Positions 1 through 12,168 of a stretch of 64,000 nucleotides of DNA are shown here, in pieces. Within the stretch, counting starts at the first letter, position 1. Each line of letters opens with the position of its first letter. Origin of the DNA: Schizochytrium sp. TIO01 (taxonomy: Eukaryota; Sar; Bigyra; Thraustochytrida; Thraustochytriidae); the NCBI GenBank assembly GCA_004764695.1, contig SMSO01000006.1, positions 538,859 through 602,858 of the forward strand. The letters run 5' to 3'. The notes beneath the pieces were generated by a model, which was given only the letters and a program-made list of their open reading frames with translations, did not search any database and was not told where the DNA came from. The translations under genes were made by a program, and so were the position numbers.

Positions 1-1092
1 AATCCTTTTACTACAATGTAAAATATGTAAGCGAGCTATATTTATCGTATGGTTTCAAAGTTGAAGGGAACCTCGGATAAACTACTTAGACCTTCTTCAA
101 AACCTCCTACTCGTTCGCAAAATCTCCAGAAATCAACAAAATGGTAGTATTGGAAGCTAATCTTAGTCCATCTACTTCATTGAGCTGATTGAACTTACTA
201 TTTCGCTCCCTGCTTTTTCTAACATCACTGTATATAAAATAAAATAACAAAATTGGCTAACCTACCACTGTCCTATGCCCATTCGTAGGCTATCTTTTGT
301 TGCCCCTGCTTCTCATACGTAAGCACCCACCTTACCACTATTACTAGGCCTACTACTAGAACAATTCGGAAACCTTTGACAGTTTAAATTGACTGTTTCA
401 AGTCCTTGAGAACCCCTTTACTAAGATATCCTATATGTCTCCTACCTTGCTAAAATCTGAGGAAAGCAGAGAAGAGGACGGAGAGGGGGACTTTCTTTAC
501 AGTACACAAAATACTAAATCCACCTCCTTTTGCAGCAGAGACTACTATGACTAGGAAGCCTGCAGATAGCCATGCCCAAAATCTGTGCAGATTTTGGACT
601 AGCCCTAGTAGCTTCGGTCTTTCTTCCACACGATGTGGCTAAGCTGAGAACCTTTGATTGTCTGTTGAAGATGAGCGAGCACCCCAAAACCAATCTAGGA
701 TGCTAGGTGCCAGGACTTCGCGGGCATAAACGAGACTGCGCGGCGCAAACTTGGCGGAGAGCTACTTGCAAAGACGCGCAACGAGGGGCGGTACACGCCA
801 GCTTAGAGCAGCTAGTCAAGCTCCATTGGCGAGACGCCAACAGATCTGAACGACGAGTCTTGCAGTTCCAAAGGCTCAGCACTGTATCGGGGCAATACAA
901 CTGTTTGCGGTTGTCAAGGCGACTCAATATAGCAGGTAAGCAGCAAGTGCGATAGCTTATACAAACCCCAACTGCTCCTGTGGCGATTGTCTTGGAGAGG
1001 TATCGTCTGCTCGGAGACAGGTGGTATTTGGTGACCTCATTGACTCAATTAGTCCCCAATCCAAACACAACAATATAACTTTACACATACAC
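1..1092. other. Upstream region of the first gene, possible 5' leader intron
   Basis: No convincing protein gene is seen. Bases 1-650 are AT-rich and stop-filled. A patch at about 660-1020 is clearly richer in G and C. Inside it CAG|GTAAGC at 933-941 looks like a 5' splice site, and the sequence just before 1021 ends in GACAG like a 3' splice site. Removing 936-1020 (85 nt) would leave an untranslated leader before the ATG at 1093. No reading frame continues across this junction, so if the intron is real it lies in the leader. This is inference only. Confidence 0.3.
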
Positions 1093-2412
1093 ATGAGTAA
1101 CCCTAACTTGAGCCCAAGCTCAAGTTCAGATGCAGACCAAGTCTATCCTTTGATTCATCCACTCGAAACCCTCCTCGATGGACCTTCTGAAGAAATCATC
1201 AATATTCCGGAGCAACATGAGCAAGTCCAGTGGCGTTACCATGGAGACTTCAGAAAAACCGTTCAGGCGCGAGATGGTAGTGGCGTTGCATTTCTGCAAT
1301 CTATCGGGTTTCTCAATAGCGGGGGAGCTGCGTTAGGTCGCCAAGAAGCACACATAAATTTCGTAGACTTTGTTGTGCCCATTCTGAAGTGTATTAAACA
1401 TCGCATTATTGCCGATCAAGCAAATGGGTATGGGCAACACGGACACAGCATTGTAGATGGTATCATCAGCATGGCTCCAATGAATGATCCATCAATTCAC
1501 CCGTCCCTTTTTCAAATTGTTTTTCAAATGGTGTTCAAGTCAGTTGACAAAGCTGTGCAGCAAGATAAAATGATTTCTGATTGTCTTGGTGGACCGAGTG
1601 TGAATCTTCCAGATGACCAAGCACCTCAAGAAGTACCTCAAGCACCTCAAGAAGTACCTCAAGTACCTCAAGTACCTCAAGTACCTCAAGTTTCTAATGA
1701 TGGCGTCCCTTTCAAAACTTGGCAATCACAAGTCACCACAAAGCTGGGCAAGCTTTATAAGTTGTCCGCAGAAGAAGCCCAAAACCTTCGTATGCGTTGG
1801 CTCTGCTTTGCTAACTTTGACTTCGAAGAGGCACATCAATTAGCAAGTTGTGTGAATCGAAGTGATGCTGCTATGTTCAGGAACCTTCGTGATCTTTTTG
1901 ACTACATGTCCAAGTTAGTCAGGTTACAAAACTATGGAACTTACACCCGCACCGAGGCAATTGGACTTTTCGTTCGCATTTTTGCGATGAAAAACAGATA
2001 CACTTTTCCATATTATCAAATTGCAGAGATCCTTGAGATGACACAATTACCACAGATTGAGTATTTCGATGCTCTCATTGAGCTCTTTTCATGCTGGTGC
2101 GCCGCAGTTCTTTTCGAATACAAGCTCTCAACCAAAGAAGATCAAGACGAACTTAAGCAGATAGGAAAGAAACCTCGGGGGAAAAACAAGACAAAAACAA
2201 AAAAATATGGTAACCATGATAGCCAGCAAGCGGGAGCCAGAGGACAGAAACGCAAGACGAATGACCAACACTACCCTTCTCACATGGAGAATGCATCATC
2301 AAAGGGGACCCAGCAAGGCATGCTTGTTCGCTTCGTCGATCCAGTGAAGGCTTTGCAAAATCTGTCAATTCAAAACCAAGAATCTACGATTCCAACCCCC
2401 CTCGGTATATGA
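1093..2412 (+). CDS. Unrecognised protein with Val-Pro-Gln repeat and basic tail, possible mobile-element gene
   Basis: The frame gives 439 residues from the ATG at 1093. It is open further upstream to a GTG at 1021, but that codon directly follows a possible splice acceptor, so the ATG is preferred. I do not recognise the family. The N-terminus is Ser/Pro-rich. A first folded-looking segment covers about residues 45-170. Residues 177-199 are an Ala/Val-Pro-Gln repeat. A second, mostly helical segment (about 205-350) contains a helix-rich stretch around the words YTRTEAIGLF and YYQIAEIL, faintly like the DNA-binding helices before some DDE transposase domains. The C-terminus is Lys/Arg-rich (KKPRGKNKTKTKK), as expected for a nuclear or nucleic-acid-binding protein. 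AT-rich surroundings and broken frames downstream suggest a gene of a decayed mobile element. A lineage-specific host protein is equally possible. Confidence 0.55.
   Translation: MSNPNLSPSSSSDADQVYPLIHPLETLLDGPSEEIINIPEQHEQVQWRYHGDFRKTVQARDGSGVAFLQSIGFLNSGGAALGRQEAHINFVDFVVPILKCIKHRIIADQANGYGQHGHSIVDGIISMAPMNDPSIHPSLFQIVFQMVFKSVDKAVQQDKMISDCLGGPSVNLPDDQAPQEVPQAPQEVPQVPQVPQVPQVSNDGVPFKTWQSQVTTKLGKLYKLSAEEAQNLRMRWLCFANFDFEEAHQLASCVNRSDAAMFRNLRDLFDYMSKLVRLQNYGTYTRTEAIGLFVRIFAMKNRYTFPYYQIAEILEMTQLPQIEYFDALIELFSCWCAAVLFEYKLSTKEDQDELKQIGKKPRGKNKTKTKKYGNHDSQQAGARGQKRKTNDQHYPSHMENASSKGTQQGMLVRFVDPVKALQNLSIQNQESTIPTPLGI
1621..1689 (+). repeat. 9-bp coding minisatellite (Ala/Val-Pro-Gln)
   Basis: Six copies of a G(C/T)ACCTCAA-type 9-mer, two of them followed by GAA, lie in frame inside the first gene and encode APQ, EVPQ and VPQ units. 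The last four copies are identical, which suggests recent slippage. Length variation between strains would keep the frame. Confidence 0.9.
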
Positions 2413-3520
2413 TGTTCACAGTGGGAGAAGTAAGAAATACTAACTTTTGATCATACGCACCATCGGCGACGTCAGAGGGGCGGTGCCTAAAAAGCATTTC
2501 GGATTGAATCCTACTTTTTGGCAGCTCTTTGCTGGTTGTATGAAGCAGAAGATAGACTTTTTTTATTGCTCGACGAATACGAGCCTGTCGGAGCCCTGCT
2601 CCAAGATTTAGAGATGATGCATCCCAGATTGGACTAATCGAATGCTCAATATACCTCGTCAACAATGTCAAGAACCACAAAGTTTGATCAAACTCTTACA
2701 AAGCAACGAGACGCGGGATCCGAAGATGCTATTTCTTGCAGTTGTAGAAACGAACGAAAAACGGCATTCAGATAGTTGGTTTTCTCTTACGATTGATCAT
2801 GTTTGCTACCCTTTGGAGATGAACTTGAAGAGACTTGTGGTCGACCTTACTCAATTAGATGATGACGTCCACTGTGCTCCGCAAGTCAACCTCAGACATA
2901 GCGATATTTCTGACTTGAACTCTTGTCTATTTAGCGGTAAAATAAAAGACTGTTGAATTTGCTCTCTTAGCGACGAATATTTTTCTTTGCGTTAGACACA
3001 CTAGTGGACATTATCTCGTCAATGTGAGGCAATGTCATCGTATTGATGGATACTTTTATTGAAGCTCAAGTCCTAACTCAGAAGTGATGTTGGTTCGAAA
3101 TTGCTCTTGTTTCTTAAGAGGACCAAAAACCTCATCGGAAGCAAAGCTTGACTTTGGCAAACGCATCAATAAGTGGTGCGAGACAGATGTAACCTCGCCT
3201 AAGAGCCTGTATGAAATGGTTAGTTTACAACATAATTGATGTTTAGAGCTTTCTGATAGTGAGTATATTGCAGCTGAGATCAAGCAACCATCTATTGGCA
3301 ACATAATCAACGTCAAGGTCAAAGCATTGCGATCCAGCTCATTTTTGAGCCGTCGGTTTTAAGAACATCTCAAGCGTCATGAAGTTGGAAAACTCGAGTC
3401 GGAGGAGCTTTTAACCTATCTTGAGGAGCCGTTACAACCTTGGCCAAAGCAACTGTTGTTTGAGGCCCTTCTTCACCATAAAAGGAGCAAACAATAAAAG
3501 TCTATGTCTCATGAAAAATA
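2413..3520 (+). pseudogene. Broken coding-like frames downstream of the first gene
   Basis: One frame is open at about 2642-2956 for roughly 104 codons. In a different frame, about 2960-3490 reads as protein with only three internal stops. That stretch contains the words SGHYLVNVRQ and GYFY, a Ulp1- or OTU-like arrangement of His and aromatic residues. It also contains runs rich in Glu, Lys and Leu. The stops (TGA, TGA, TAA) could have come from Trp, Arg or Gln codons. The simplest reading is the decayed rest of an element that began with the preceding gene. Frame and family are not secure, and random open stretches of about 100 codons are common in this window. Confidence 0.3.
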
Positions 3521-6500
3521 TAAGCATGGAAGTTCGGAGTAGATTATAACAACGCTCTGATGGACGACTAGGTGATTATTGATGGTGAAGAAGAGCAGTA
3601 CACTAAGAGTAACTTGTTCGAGAAACCTTGACTGCAAAAGGTCGTATGCTAGGAGATCTTTCAGCGATGAAGTAAACAATGATATTATTGCGCAATCTTG
3701 GGTGAGATCATTTTTATTCGAGAGGAAACAAATCAATCCTTAGCTCTATATTCGTACTGTTATCTTAGTCGAACCCTGGTCAATCTACATATGGCAAATT
3801 CGGGGTGTAAATTCACAGTTCGTGAGCAGATGGAAGACATTGATTTCACCAAGACCAGTTCACGCAAGTCTTTTGAGCTTTGAGCTATACAAGAGACTAA
3901 ACTTTCCATCGCGAGAACCAGGAGCAACGTGTGATAATCTTGCTAAGGCGTTAAGAACTTATCAAGGCTTTTGAGCAGCCTTTTCGTTGAGCTCTTAAAA
4001 TTCAATCACGCACAGTAAGGACCTGGCGATCAGCGCTATTTCCTATTGAAGTAATGTACAGCTACTGCCTAACCTAACCAAGCTCTCCTGACAATACATT
4101 CATCCTGCCTGTATCCAGACCCGAATCCACAATAACTCATGTATCATCCTCTTTCTCTTTCTCCTGAGTTCGCCATCCTTTTTAGACTACGTCTGTACGA
4201 TTCACAGTACAAGCTATCCTGCAATACTTCCTAACCCTGAAGTTTTTTGGAATGAGCGTTGGTTTTGGTCATCAATGCGGCTGAGCTGCGGACGAATGGT
4301 ACATCTACATTTACCACTTGAGTATTTGAATCATGCGCTTGAACGTTCCAACTCACCATTTTAAGACTTTCCCTCGTTGGTTTGCTCTAGTTTTGAGCAA
4401 ATGACAACAGCTACGAAGGCTCCAAATATTGCAGAAAGAGCAAATAAGTTCCTAAAGATTACGCTTAGCCTGCAATATTTGGGCCCGCACACGCACGCAG
4501 AGAGGTCTTCAAAGACAAATACGAAGCTCCCTTGTTTAGTGCAGATCAGGCATTGAAGCTACACCTCTACGCTCCAGAATATTTTCTCCGAAGTTCATCC
4601 CCCATAGCACCAGAGCAGCCTGTAGACATTTGAAAAACTTGAGCTTTAAAATATTTTGAAGCTAAAACTGATTGTGATTCCGACAAACGTCCGCAGACGC
4701 ATATGTTTACTATTGTCTTTGTGGATGGGAGTCCTTTTCTCTGCAGGGAGGTATACAATAGAAGAGGGTCTTTGATCTGATGAACGCACGTCGTACTGTT
4801 TTGCTCTATTTCCTACCCGTGTCAAACTAAATACCTGTCATAAAGCTTGACATTCCGCTTGAATCATATATCCCAGACCTTGATGCGCATGTACAAAAAC
4901 AGTGACATTAAACATTAATAGGGCTCTGAGGCGAGTTAACTGACCAAAATAGTGAGTTACAACGAACGCTTTTGCTTTTGGGAAATGGATATCAGAAGGT
5001 GCTTTTATTCCTAACTACACATTACATACACCCTTGAAAACTATCTTTCTGGATTCAGAACTCACATCAATAGTTGGTTGTTTTCTCTTGTGTCTGTTTT
5101 AGACAAACATGGAAAATGTATAGATTATATGTTTCACGGCAGTCTGAAAGGCCAAATCATAGTGTCATATTTAGCCAGCACTAACCAATCTTCTGAAGGG
5201 ATACTTCCGGATTGGAGTGTGTTATTCTGAGATCCACCAAACTACGAAACGAAGAGTGCTTCAAGTGCTTTCCTTTCATCAGAGTGTATCTAAGATTGCA
5301 CTTAGGACTATCGAGCTGTGAAAATAAGGGTTTCCCCCTCACATGCCGTGCCTAGTTGGAATGAACCAAAGTACACCTAAAGGTAGGAGGTAAAATATCA
5401 ATGGAGCTAATTTGGCTAATAGCTTGATGAGAAGATTGAAATTGTACGTCCGCACTTACCAGGCTACAGGAAATCGACAGTTCAATTGATTCTTGATGAT
5501 TATCGTAGACTTGAAATTCTTGAATCGGCACAAAGCGGACTAAGTGTAACATGGTCCATACAGTGAATCGAATATCACCTGTGACATCTGCAGGTGCATG
5601 ACTGAACCTAAGCCTTTGGGGGACTACTTTGCAATAAGAAATGACGTCATACTGCTATCTTTTAAATTCTTTCTGATCAGGCAGTTGATATTCGACTCTC
5701 AGCTGTGTCCTTAGCATCTATAGGGTCATCTCATTACCAGAGCCCATTTTTCCTGATTACTTACAGCATTCATCAATGCAGGCAAAAACATTTTTGTTTC
5801 TTGTTTCTTGTCTCTTGTGGTAGGATTTTGCATTTTGGATAATGAAGAAAGTTAATTTTCTTTGATAAGTATAGAGTTTCTTGGCTGGTATATATGTAGC
5901 TTAAGATGTCAAGGTACTTAAGGAATGAAAATGAGACACTGCGAATAGTTCATTCTATCTATCTTAGAGCTGTATAGACTCAAAAATCCACGATTTAACA
6001 ACTAGGGTGTGATATTGCGCTACCTTTATTACTCAGGGTCGAAGACTCTTTTTCCTAGGCGAGCATGAGCCAATTTGTTTCAGAAAATGCAATAATCAAG
6101 CGAGCCATTGGTCATCGTTTCTAAGCCCGATTAGTGTTAGTAAGGCTCGGTAGCGAGGTTTAGGAGGCTAAGGAGCTGTCACATTTATTGTTTTTTTGGG
6201 CTTATCTGTTGGCTTATGTATGGCCTATCTTATCTTAGGCTAGGGTAGAGCATAACTGGCACTGCTACTGTGGAGCTCCCTTATAGGTGCTGTATCATTT
6301 CCAGGGCTTTAAGTGTTAAACGCAGTTTACAAAAAGTCCAAATAGCGAACTGAATGTAAGACGAAAAGCTCCTGCAATTCTTAAAATTCGAGCTAGCTCG
6401 GTGTAAATATTCATAGAATTGCAAAACGCAATCACACCAGCCAGTGGATATCCCTTCACTTGAGTAAAAACTCAGGTTAGAACCAAACATTCAAAGTTTG

Positions 6501-8081
6501 CGCGGAACAAGAATAAAAACTTGGAGTAGTACTAGTCTCGTTTTAAAATCGCACGCGCTACTAGTCAGATGCTGCCCTTGTCACTCCTTTGACTTGGGTA
6601 GAACTCTATAGCAACACAAACTCGTTCCTAGTGCCTACTTAATTACGATCATATGCCATGGATAATTGCTTTCACTTAAAATTTTAGCCCAGGTGAAAGA
6701 TATTAAGGAGTTGTCTCTGACCACATGAGCGAATGTTTTAGCTTAACGTTGGGTAATTTTAGCTAGCGATCTAGTCAAACTATAAGCTATCTACTTACTT
6801 ACCTGCTTGCCTTGGGTGCTCCCTTTGACTTGAGTTATTACCCGGGTCAAATAAAAAATTAGAAGTTGAGTGCTATTTCTTTATCGCACTTACCACTGTA
6901 AGTTGTCACCTAGTAGCAGGGTTTTAGCAATTCTAGTAAGTGCGACTGCTGCTATTTAGCCTGACTAAACCTCGAAGTACCAATTACGAAGAAGTAAATC
7001 CGAGAAATATTCGTCGCACTAATCAATCCAAGTTCCAATACGGAGACAGTAGCCACATACATCGATGGCTTTAGCTTGGTCTTCTTGACTCATGGTAGAT
7101 ACAAACTAAGTGATCAAGTGGACAGTAATCAACAACCGCTTCTTCTTCTTCTTCCTCTTCTTCTTCTGTCTTTCTCGCCATCATTGTTTCTTCTATGTTT
7201 GGAAGAAGCTGAAAACCTCGAGATTGAGAATTCGCGGATTTTCTGCGAGCCAAGTTCTCAGTGTGTTTACAGAGTCTGGCAGGAACCTAAGTGAACGCAA
7301 TTATATGGGTTAGGCAGGTATCTTGGTACTATCTTGCTTGGAGTTCACTTTATTAGGTGTTTCTCACGGCCTTTGAATCGAAGTCGTTCTCGTCAATGCA
7401 GATATCTCGCCACTTGGAGCTTCAACCAGATCATCCTTGGTTTCTGCAACTTCGTGCTCAGCTTGAGCGAAAGGCCTAGTTGATCGATTGATTGATTGAT
7501 TGATTGTAGGTGACTTCTCCCACGATTCGATTTCTCTCACAAGTTTCGTTGTGAGTTCCCGTTTTTTACTTACTAGGAAAGTGGGATAGGTACCTCCAAC
7601 CCTTTTCGCGGGTAAAAATGGTCCGCTGTACAGGCTCGGGTTGGTGTCGGAAACTCTGTCAAGGTGCATTTGGCAGCATCTTATAGTAAGGTAAGACGAA
7701 ACCCTGGTCTAGTTTAAGAACAAGCAAGAAAAATGAGGGGAGGTAGAACCTCAACATCACAACTGCAAGCAAAAGCTTTTTTATTAGATGTCTATTTCTT
7801 CTTCGCAAAGGCAGCGCAACAAGGATGAATGAGACCATCGGATTTTAACAAAAGTAAGCAAATAGTTACAATACAGCCAGAGAGCACATATATAAATAGA
7901 TAAAGAGGGGTTGTGTGTGTATTTGGGAGGTATATAAAAATAGAGATGGCGGAGTGTGGTGGAGTTAAGATACGGATCACTTTGTCAAAAGCAAGTAAAT
8001 TCCATATGGTCATCAATTTGAAAGTGATTAAGGAATGGATGATCCAACTTCAGCTCGACAAACAGCCTAACGTGAGATAGC
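3521..8081. other. AT-rich region without a supported gene
   Basis: All frames are interrupted and no known domain words were seen. Minor structure: a Phe/Leu pyrimidine run at about 7138-7175 ((CTT)n-like), a (TGAT)n tract at about 7485-7506, and an AGGTACCT palindrome at 7588-7595. The last 300 bases should contain the 3' untranslated region of the minus-strand Myb gene. TTTATT near 7778 is an AATAAA-type signal on the minus strand. Confidence 0.5.
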
Positions 8082-9605
8082 TCAATACAGCTTGAGAATT
8101 GATCGAAGTCTTTGTTGCTCCTCGTCGGCCATTCGCTGTTGCTGCCTTTGTTGTTGTACAAGAAGGGCTGCGGCCGAGAGGGGTAAGAGGGCATCAGACG
8201 ATGCGAGGGCGAGGGCCAGGCGCAGAGTGGACGGGTTGAGGTTGTTGCTGCCAGTGCTTGAGTTCGACATGTTAGTCTCAAAGGAGCTGTTGTTGCTAGA
8301 TTGCTGCTCATGGTAGTGTTGCTGCTGCTGCTGGGCAGCAGATTTGTTCATGTTACTGCTGTTTGAGTGCGGTTGCATTTGCCAATCACGCTCAATGTGC
8401 GGGGCAACAATATCAAACAGAGACTCGTCGGCACCTTCTGGGTAAGAGGTGCGAGGTCTCTTGAAGTTGGTGGGTGCGTTAGCATGCTGGTGCGGCAAGT
8501 GATGTTTCTGCTGATACTGCTGCAGAGAGCGAAGCTGAGGGCTGGCAAACGATGGCTCAGGGTGAGCCTGCATTCCAGACGAGTTGTTATCGCACTCAAG
8601 CCAAGATGAAGACCTCTTCGACGAGGTGCGACTGAGGCGACCAAGGCTGCTTTGTTGATGTTGCATTTCATCCGCAGGATTAGGAGATCCGAAGGAATTG
8701 TGAGAGTGAAGATGCTGTTGATGCTGCTGGCGCTGCTGTTGCTGCAAATGGTTCAACTGTTGCTGTTGCTGGGGAGGAAGGTGAAGGTGTTGTTGCTGGT
8801 TCGATGAAGTGCCACTGTTGAAGCCCCCACCGAGGACAAGGGGTGGAGCAACGTGAAGTTGAGCACCATGTGCAGCCGCAGCAAAATCTTCGGCTGAGAA
8901 CCCAGAGGACGATCGCGACTCAAGGCGCGGAGACATTTCTGACATGGAGACGGTCTGCGGGCTCGAAGTTGCGCTCTCGTTTGAGAGGTGCTTGGACTCC
9001 GGCATAGAGCGTACACCAGAGTTGTGAATGAATTGTTCCACGAGGTCAGAGTAGTCTGCGTCGCGGAAGAGCTGTTCTGCTGCTCCGGGGTGGAGAGGTC
9101 GCTCAGCAATACCATTACGAAGCATGAGGAACCTGGTCTTGACTCCATTGCGAGTGCGGTTAGGCATGCGTTCTGCGATCATCCCCCACTTGGATCCCAT
9201 GAGCTTGTGAAGTGCCAGGAGATCAGTGTCATCCTTGGCGGTCCATACACGGCGGCTTGCGCGAAGAATGGACTTGAAGCGGATTTTGACGCTGTTCTCC
9301 GTACGTCCGTCGAGTTGCCTGGCGATGAGTGCCCATTGGTTGCCTACCTTGAGCTGATTTTGGATAAGAGTCGCATCTTCCTCGCAGGACCATTCAGACT
9401 TGTTGATGTCGGGGCAAAGATTGAAGCGCCAGCGTTCACGGCACTGCTTTGCACTGCGGCCAGGCAAATGCATGGCCACATCGCCCCAGCTTCCATTCAA
9501 CACAATTGCTCCATTGCTCAGTCTCTGCACTCCCGCTTCATTCAAAACCTTTTTGAGGATCGCATCCTCCTCCACTGTCCATGTTAATTTTTTTGCTGCT
9601 GGCAT
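8082..9605 (-). CDS. Three-repeat Myb transcription factor with polyglutamine C-terminal half
   Basis: 507 residues from an ATG in an A-rich context (AACATG). Three consecutive Myb/SANT repeats cover about residues 8-64, 70-113 and 119-162. The spaced aromatic residues are visible: W9, W40 and W59; W72, W91 and F110; W121, W140 and F159. Words such as GRSAKQCRERW and GRTENSVKIRF mark the recognition helices. The first repeat is longer than usual, with about ten extra residues before W40. The rest is low complexity, rich in Gln, His, Ser and Asn, with CAG/CAA-type runs at about 8290-8330 and 8720-8790 on the plus strand. By family knowledge this is a nuclear sequence-specific DNA-binding regulator of the c-Myb/3R-Myb type, a group often tied to cell cycle or differentiation genes. 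The target genes cannot be told. It is a single exon and the stop is TGA. Confidence 0.93.
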   Translation of the reverse strand: MPAAKKLTWTVEEDAILKKVLNEAGVQRLSNGAIVLNGSWGDVAMHLPGRSAKQCRERWRFNLCPDINKSEWSCEEDATLIQNQLKVGNQWALIARQLDGRTENSVKIRFKSILRASRRVWTAKDDTDLLALHKLMGSKWGMIAERMPNRTRNGVKTRFLMLRNGIAERPLHPGAAEQLFRDADYSDLVEQFIHNSGVRSMPESKHLSNESATSSPQTVSMSEMSPRLESRSSSGFSAEDFAAAAHGAQLHVAPPLVLGGGFNSGTSSNQQQHLHLPPQQQQQLNHLQQQQRQQHQQHLHSHNSFGSPNPADEMQHQQSSLGRLSRTSSKRSSSWLECDNNSSGMQAHPEPSFASPQLRSLQQYQQKHHLPHQHANAPTNFKRPRTSYPEGADESLFDIVAPHIERDWQMQPHSNSSNMNKSAAQQQQQHYHEQQSSNNSSFETNMSNSSTGSNNLNPSTLRLALALASSDALLPLSAAALLVQQQRQQQRMADEEQQRLRSILKLY

Positions 9606-10688
9606 GTTGCTGCTGCTGCTCTGTGTTTTTCCCCCCAGACTTGTTGTCTGGTAAGCTGCGTGAGTGTAGCCTGACGTTTTGGGTTATGTGGAGTACTTCC
9701 TCCCTGGGATTAGATAAGGTAAACTTAATAATGAATTGATCTTTATCCGGTGTTGTGCGCGTGCGGTGTATCGTATTCCGATTCGGGCAAACAAATCAAG
9801 AGGCAGACTGGTCAAGCTTGCTTTTTCTTTTCTTTTTTTTCCAATTGCTCGCCGGTTAATCTTCGAGTAAACAGCGTTTAGAGTTCGTTGGCTCTTTCCT
9901 GCTTTACTGCCTCTGCGCGGGGTTTTCGCGCGAATTTGTCGGCCACGCCTTTGTTCCCCTTACAGTATAATTAGTATATATATTTGTATATAATCTGGGC
10001 AGGACCAAGTCTCGCCAGGTCGACGGGTTTGAAGAGCTCCGCCGCTTCTTCTTGTCTGCTCACTCACTCACTCACTCAGTCAGTTGTGCGCTGCGCCTGC
10101 CTTGTGCTTCTTCAGGCCTCCGCCTCTCTCGAACTGCTCACCTTGCCAGCTGCTCGTGGCGGACCGGGTGTCAGAGGACCCCTGAGCTCTCCTCTGTTAC
10201 CTCTCAGAGGAAGAAAGAGAGAAAATGAAATGAATCGACTTTGAGACGGCTCAAGTCAATCAAACGTAGCGTGCGATAGCTGGCTGCTCTTCTTCTCGCG
10301 CCGCTGCCGCTCCTCCTCGTGCGTGTGCTTGCTTGCTTGCTTGCTCGCTGCTGGCTCGCGTACCCTACGCCCCTGCCTCAGCTCGCTGTCGCTGTCGCTG
10401 CGTCCTGTCTTCTTTCTTGGTCTTAAGCCGGCGATTGATCAATCAGATCAGCCGTGGCTTCGGGAGCAAAAAAGAATACTGTATATATATAAATAGTTGT
10501 GGAAGGCGCTTTATAATTAGACAGAGAGATCGCTGGTAGAGAGAGAGAGCTCTTGGAGCAGACCTCTGCTGCGCTGCGTTCGGGCTTTGGTGGTCTCCGG
10601 CGCGTGAGCTGCCAGGCGCTTCCAGAGGGCGGCAGGGGAAAGAAGCTCTGTTGCCTTTCTTTCTGCTCCTCTCTTTTCTACGTTTGGT

Positions 10689-10744
10689 GTTTGTTTGTTT
10701 GTTTGTTTGTTTGTTTGTTTGTTTGTTTGTTTGTTTGTTTGTTT
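10689..10744 (+). repeat. (GTTT)14 microsatellite
   Basis: An uninterrupted tetranucleotide tract, flanked by pyrimidine-rich DNA upstream of the Myb gene. Confidence 0.95.
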
Positions 10745-12126
10745 GATCGATTCATTGATTGTTTAAACATCCTCTCACACAGACAGAGAGAAACTCAAAA
10801 GAACAACATCCTTTCGCATTTTGGACTTGTTTGTTTTTAAAGCTCTTTTTGTTAATTTAAAGCTCAAGTTTTTTAATTTTATTCTATTTAATAATAAATG
10901 TTTTATTTATTTATTGATTTATTTTTAAGAGAAAAGCGAAAAGAGAAAAGAGAAAAGAGAAAGAACAACTTTGCAAGTCACTCAGTCCCTCATAAACAAA
11001 CCGTTCTTCACAGAAGGGCTCATTTTGCCTGGTTTTTAGTTTTTTGGTTCTAAACATTCATGTTTTTTGTTTTTGTTTTTTAGAATGTAAATGAGAGACG
11101 GTTCGGGGAGCGAAGCAGACTCAGGAGAAATCGATCGTCTCTGGAGGCCAGAAAAGAACAAGCCCCGTTAAAGTAAGTAGGTCGGCACATCTGTTTCATG
11201 CACGAATTAAACAAAAAGGAAGTAACAACATAAACTATAAACTAAAAAAATAAAAAATAATACATTACCATCTTATTTTAGGTTTCAAAATAATAAATAC
11301 ACCTATATCTATATATATAAAGAAGATTTAAAAAAAAGAAAAGAGAAAAGATTAAAAAGAGTTTTTACATTTGCAGAACTTGCCAACCAAACAAACGTAT
11401 AAAACGACGGATCCCTTCAACTTCATAGATAGATAGCAACTAAAAAGAAGCAAACACAAGCAGAACAAACGAAAAGAAAAGGTCAGAGTCTCTCTCTCTC
11501 TCTCTCTATTTCTCTTTCAATCGCTCGCCTCATCTCTCCCCTCTCTTCAATTTGCACCTCCGCTCCTAGCCCTCCCCTAAGCGCGCCTACAGGGTGCGAC
11601 TGCCTCTTTCTTTCTCTTTCCGAGTTTCCCTTCCTGCCCTCTCATCAATTTCCTTTTTCTTTTTGCGTTTGGCCCAAACTCGATCGGATCGAAGAAGCAA
11701 ATGCAAGAAAGATACTCGAAGCCGCTCGAAGCGGAGCAGAATCCGACGCCCCGCGCGGCTCCACAAGACACATACATACATACATCCATTCCTCGCCCAT
11801 CACACATTCACCAACAAACAAACAAACACGAATCCAGCAGCCATCGAAGCAGAATCGGAGAGAGGGCCATCTGCCCCTCTGTCTCTCTGAGCCCGGAGAG
11901 AGTAAACATTTCAAAGCCACTCACTCCTCATTCTCCTCATTGAGTTCAATCAATTCAACTTCAGCGGCGCTCATTTTGCACACACACACAAATATCCACC
12001 CATACATCCATAGTCACAAACAAACAAACAAACGAACAAACAAACTCGTCTATGAACGAGCGATCTGCAGGTAAGTAAGGTACGGTACCTCCTCCTCGCC
12101 CACGAGAGCACCTGAGGCTCTTCTTG

Positions 12127-12127
12127 C

Positions 12128-12168
<41 letters not shown>
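12127..12168 (+). repeat. (CAGA)n microsatellite
   Basis: About ten uninterrupted copies. The same unit recurs at 51044-51079 upstream of the kinase gene. Confidence 0.95.
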
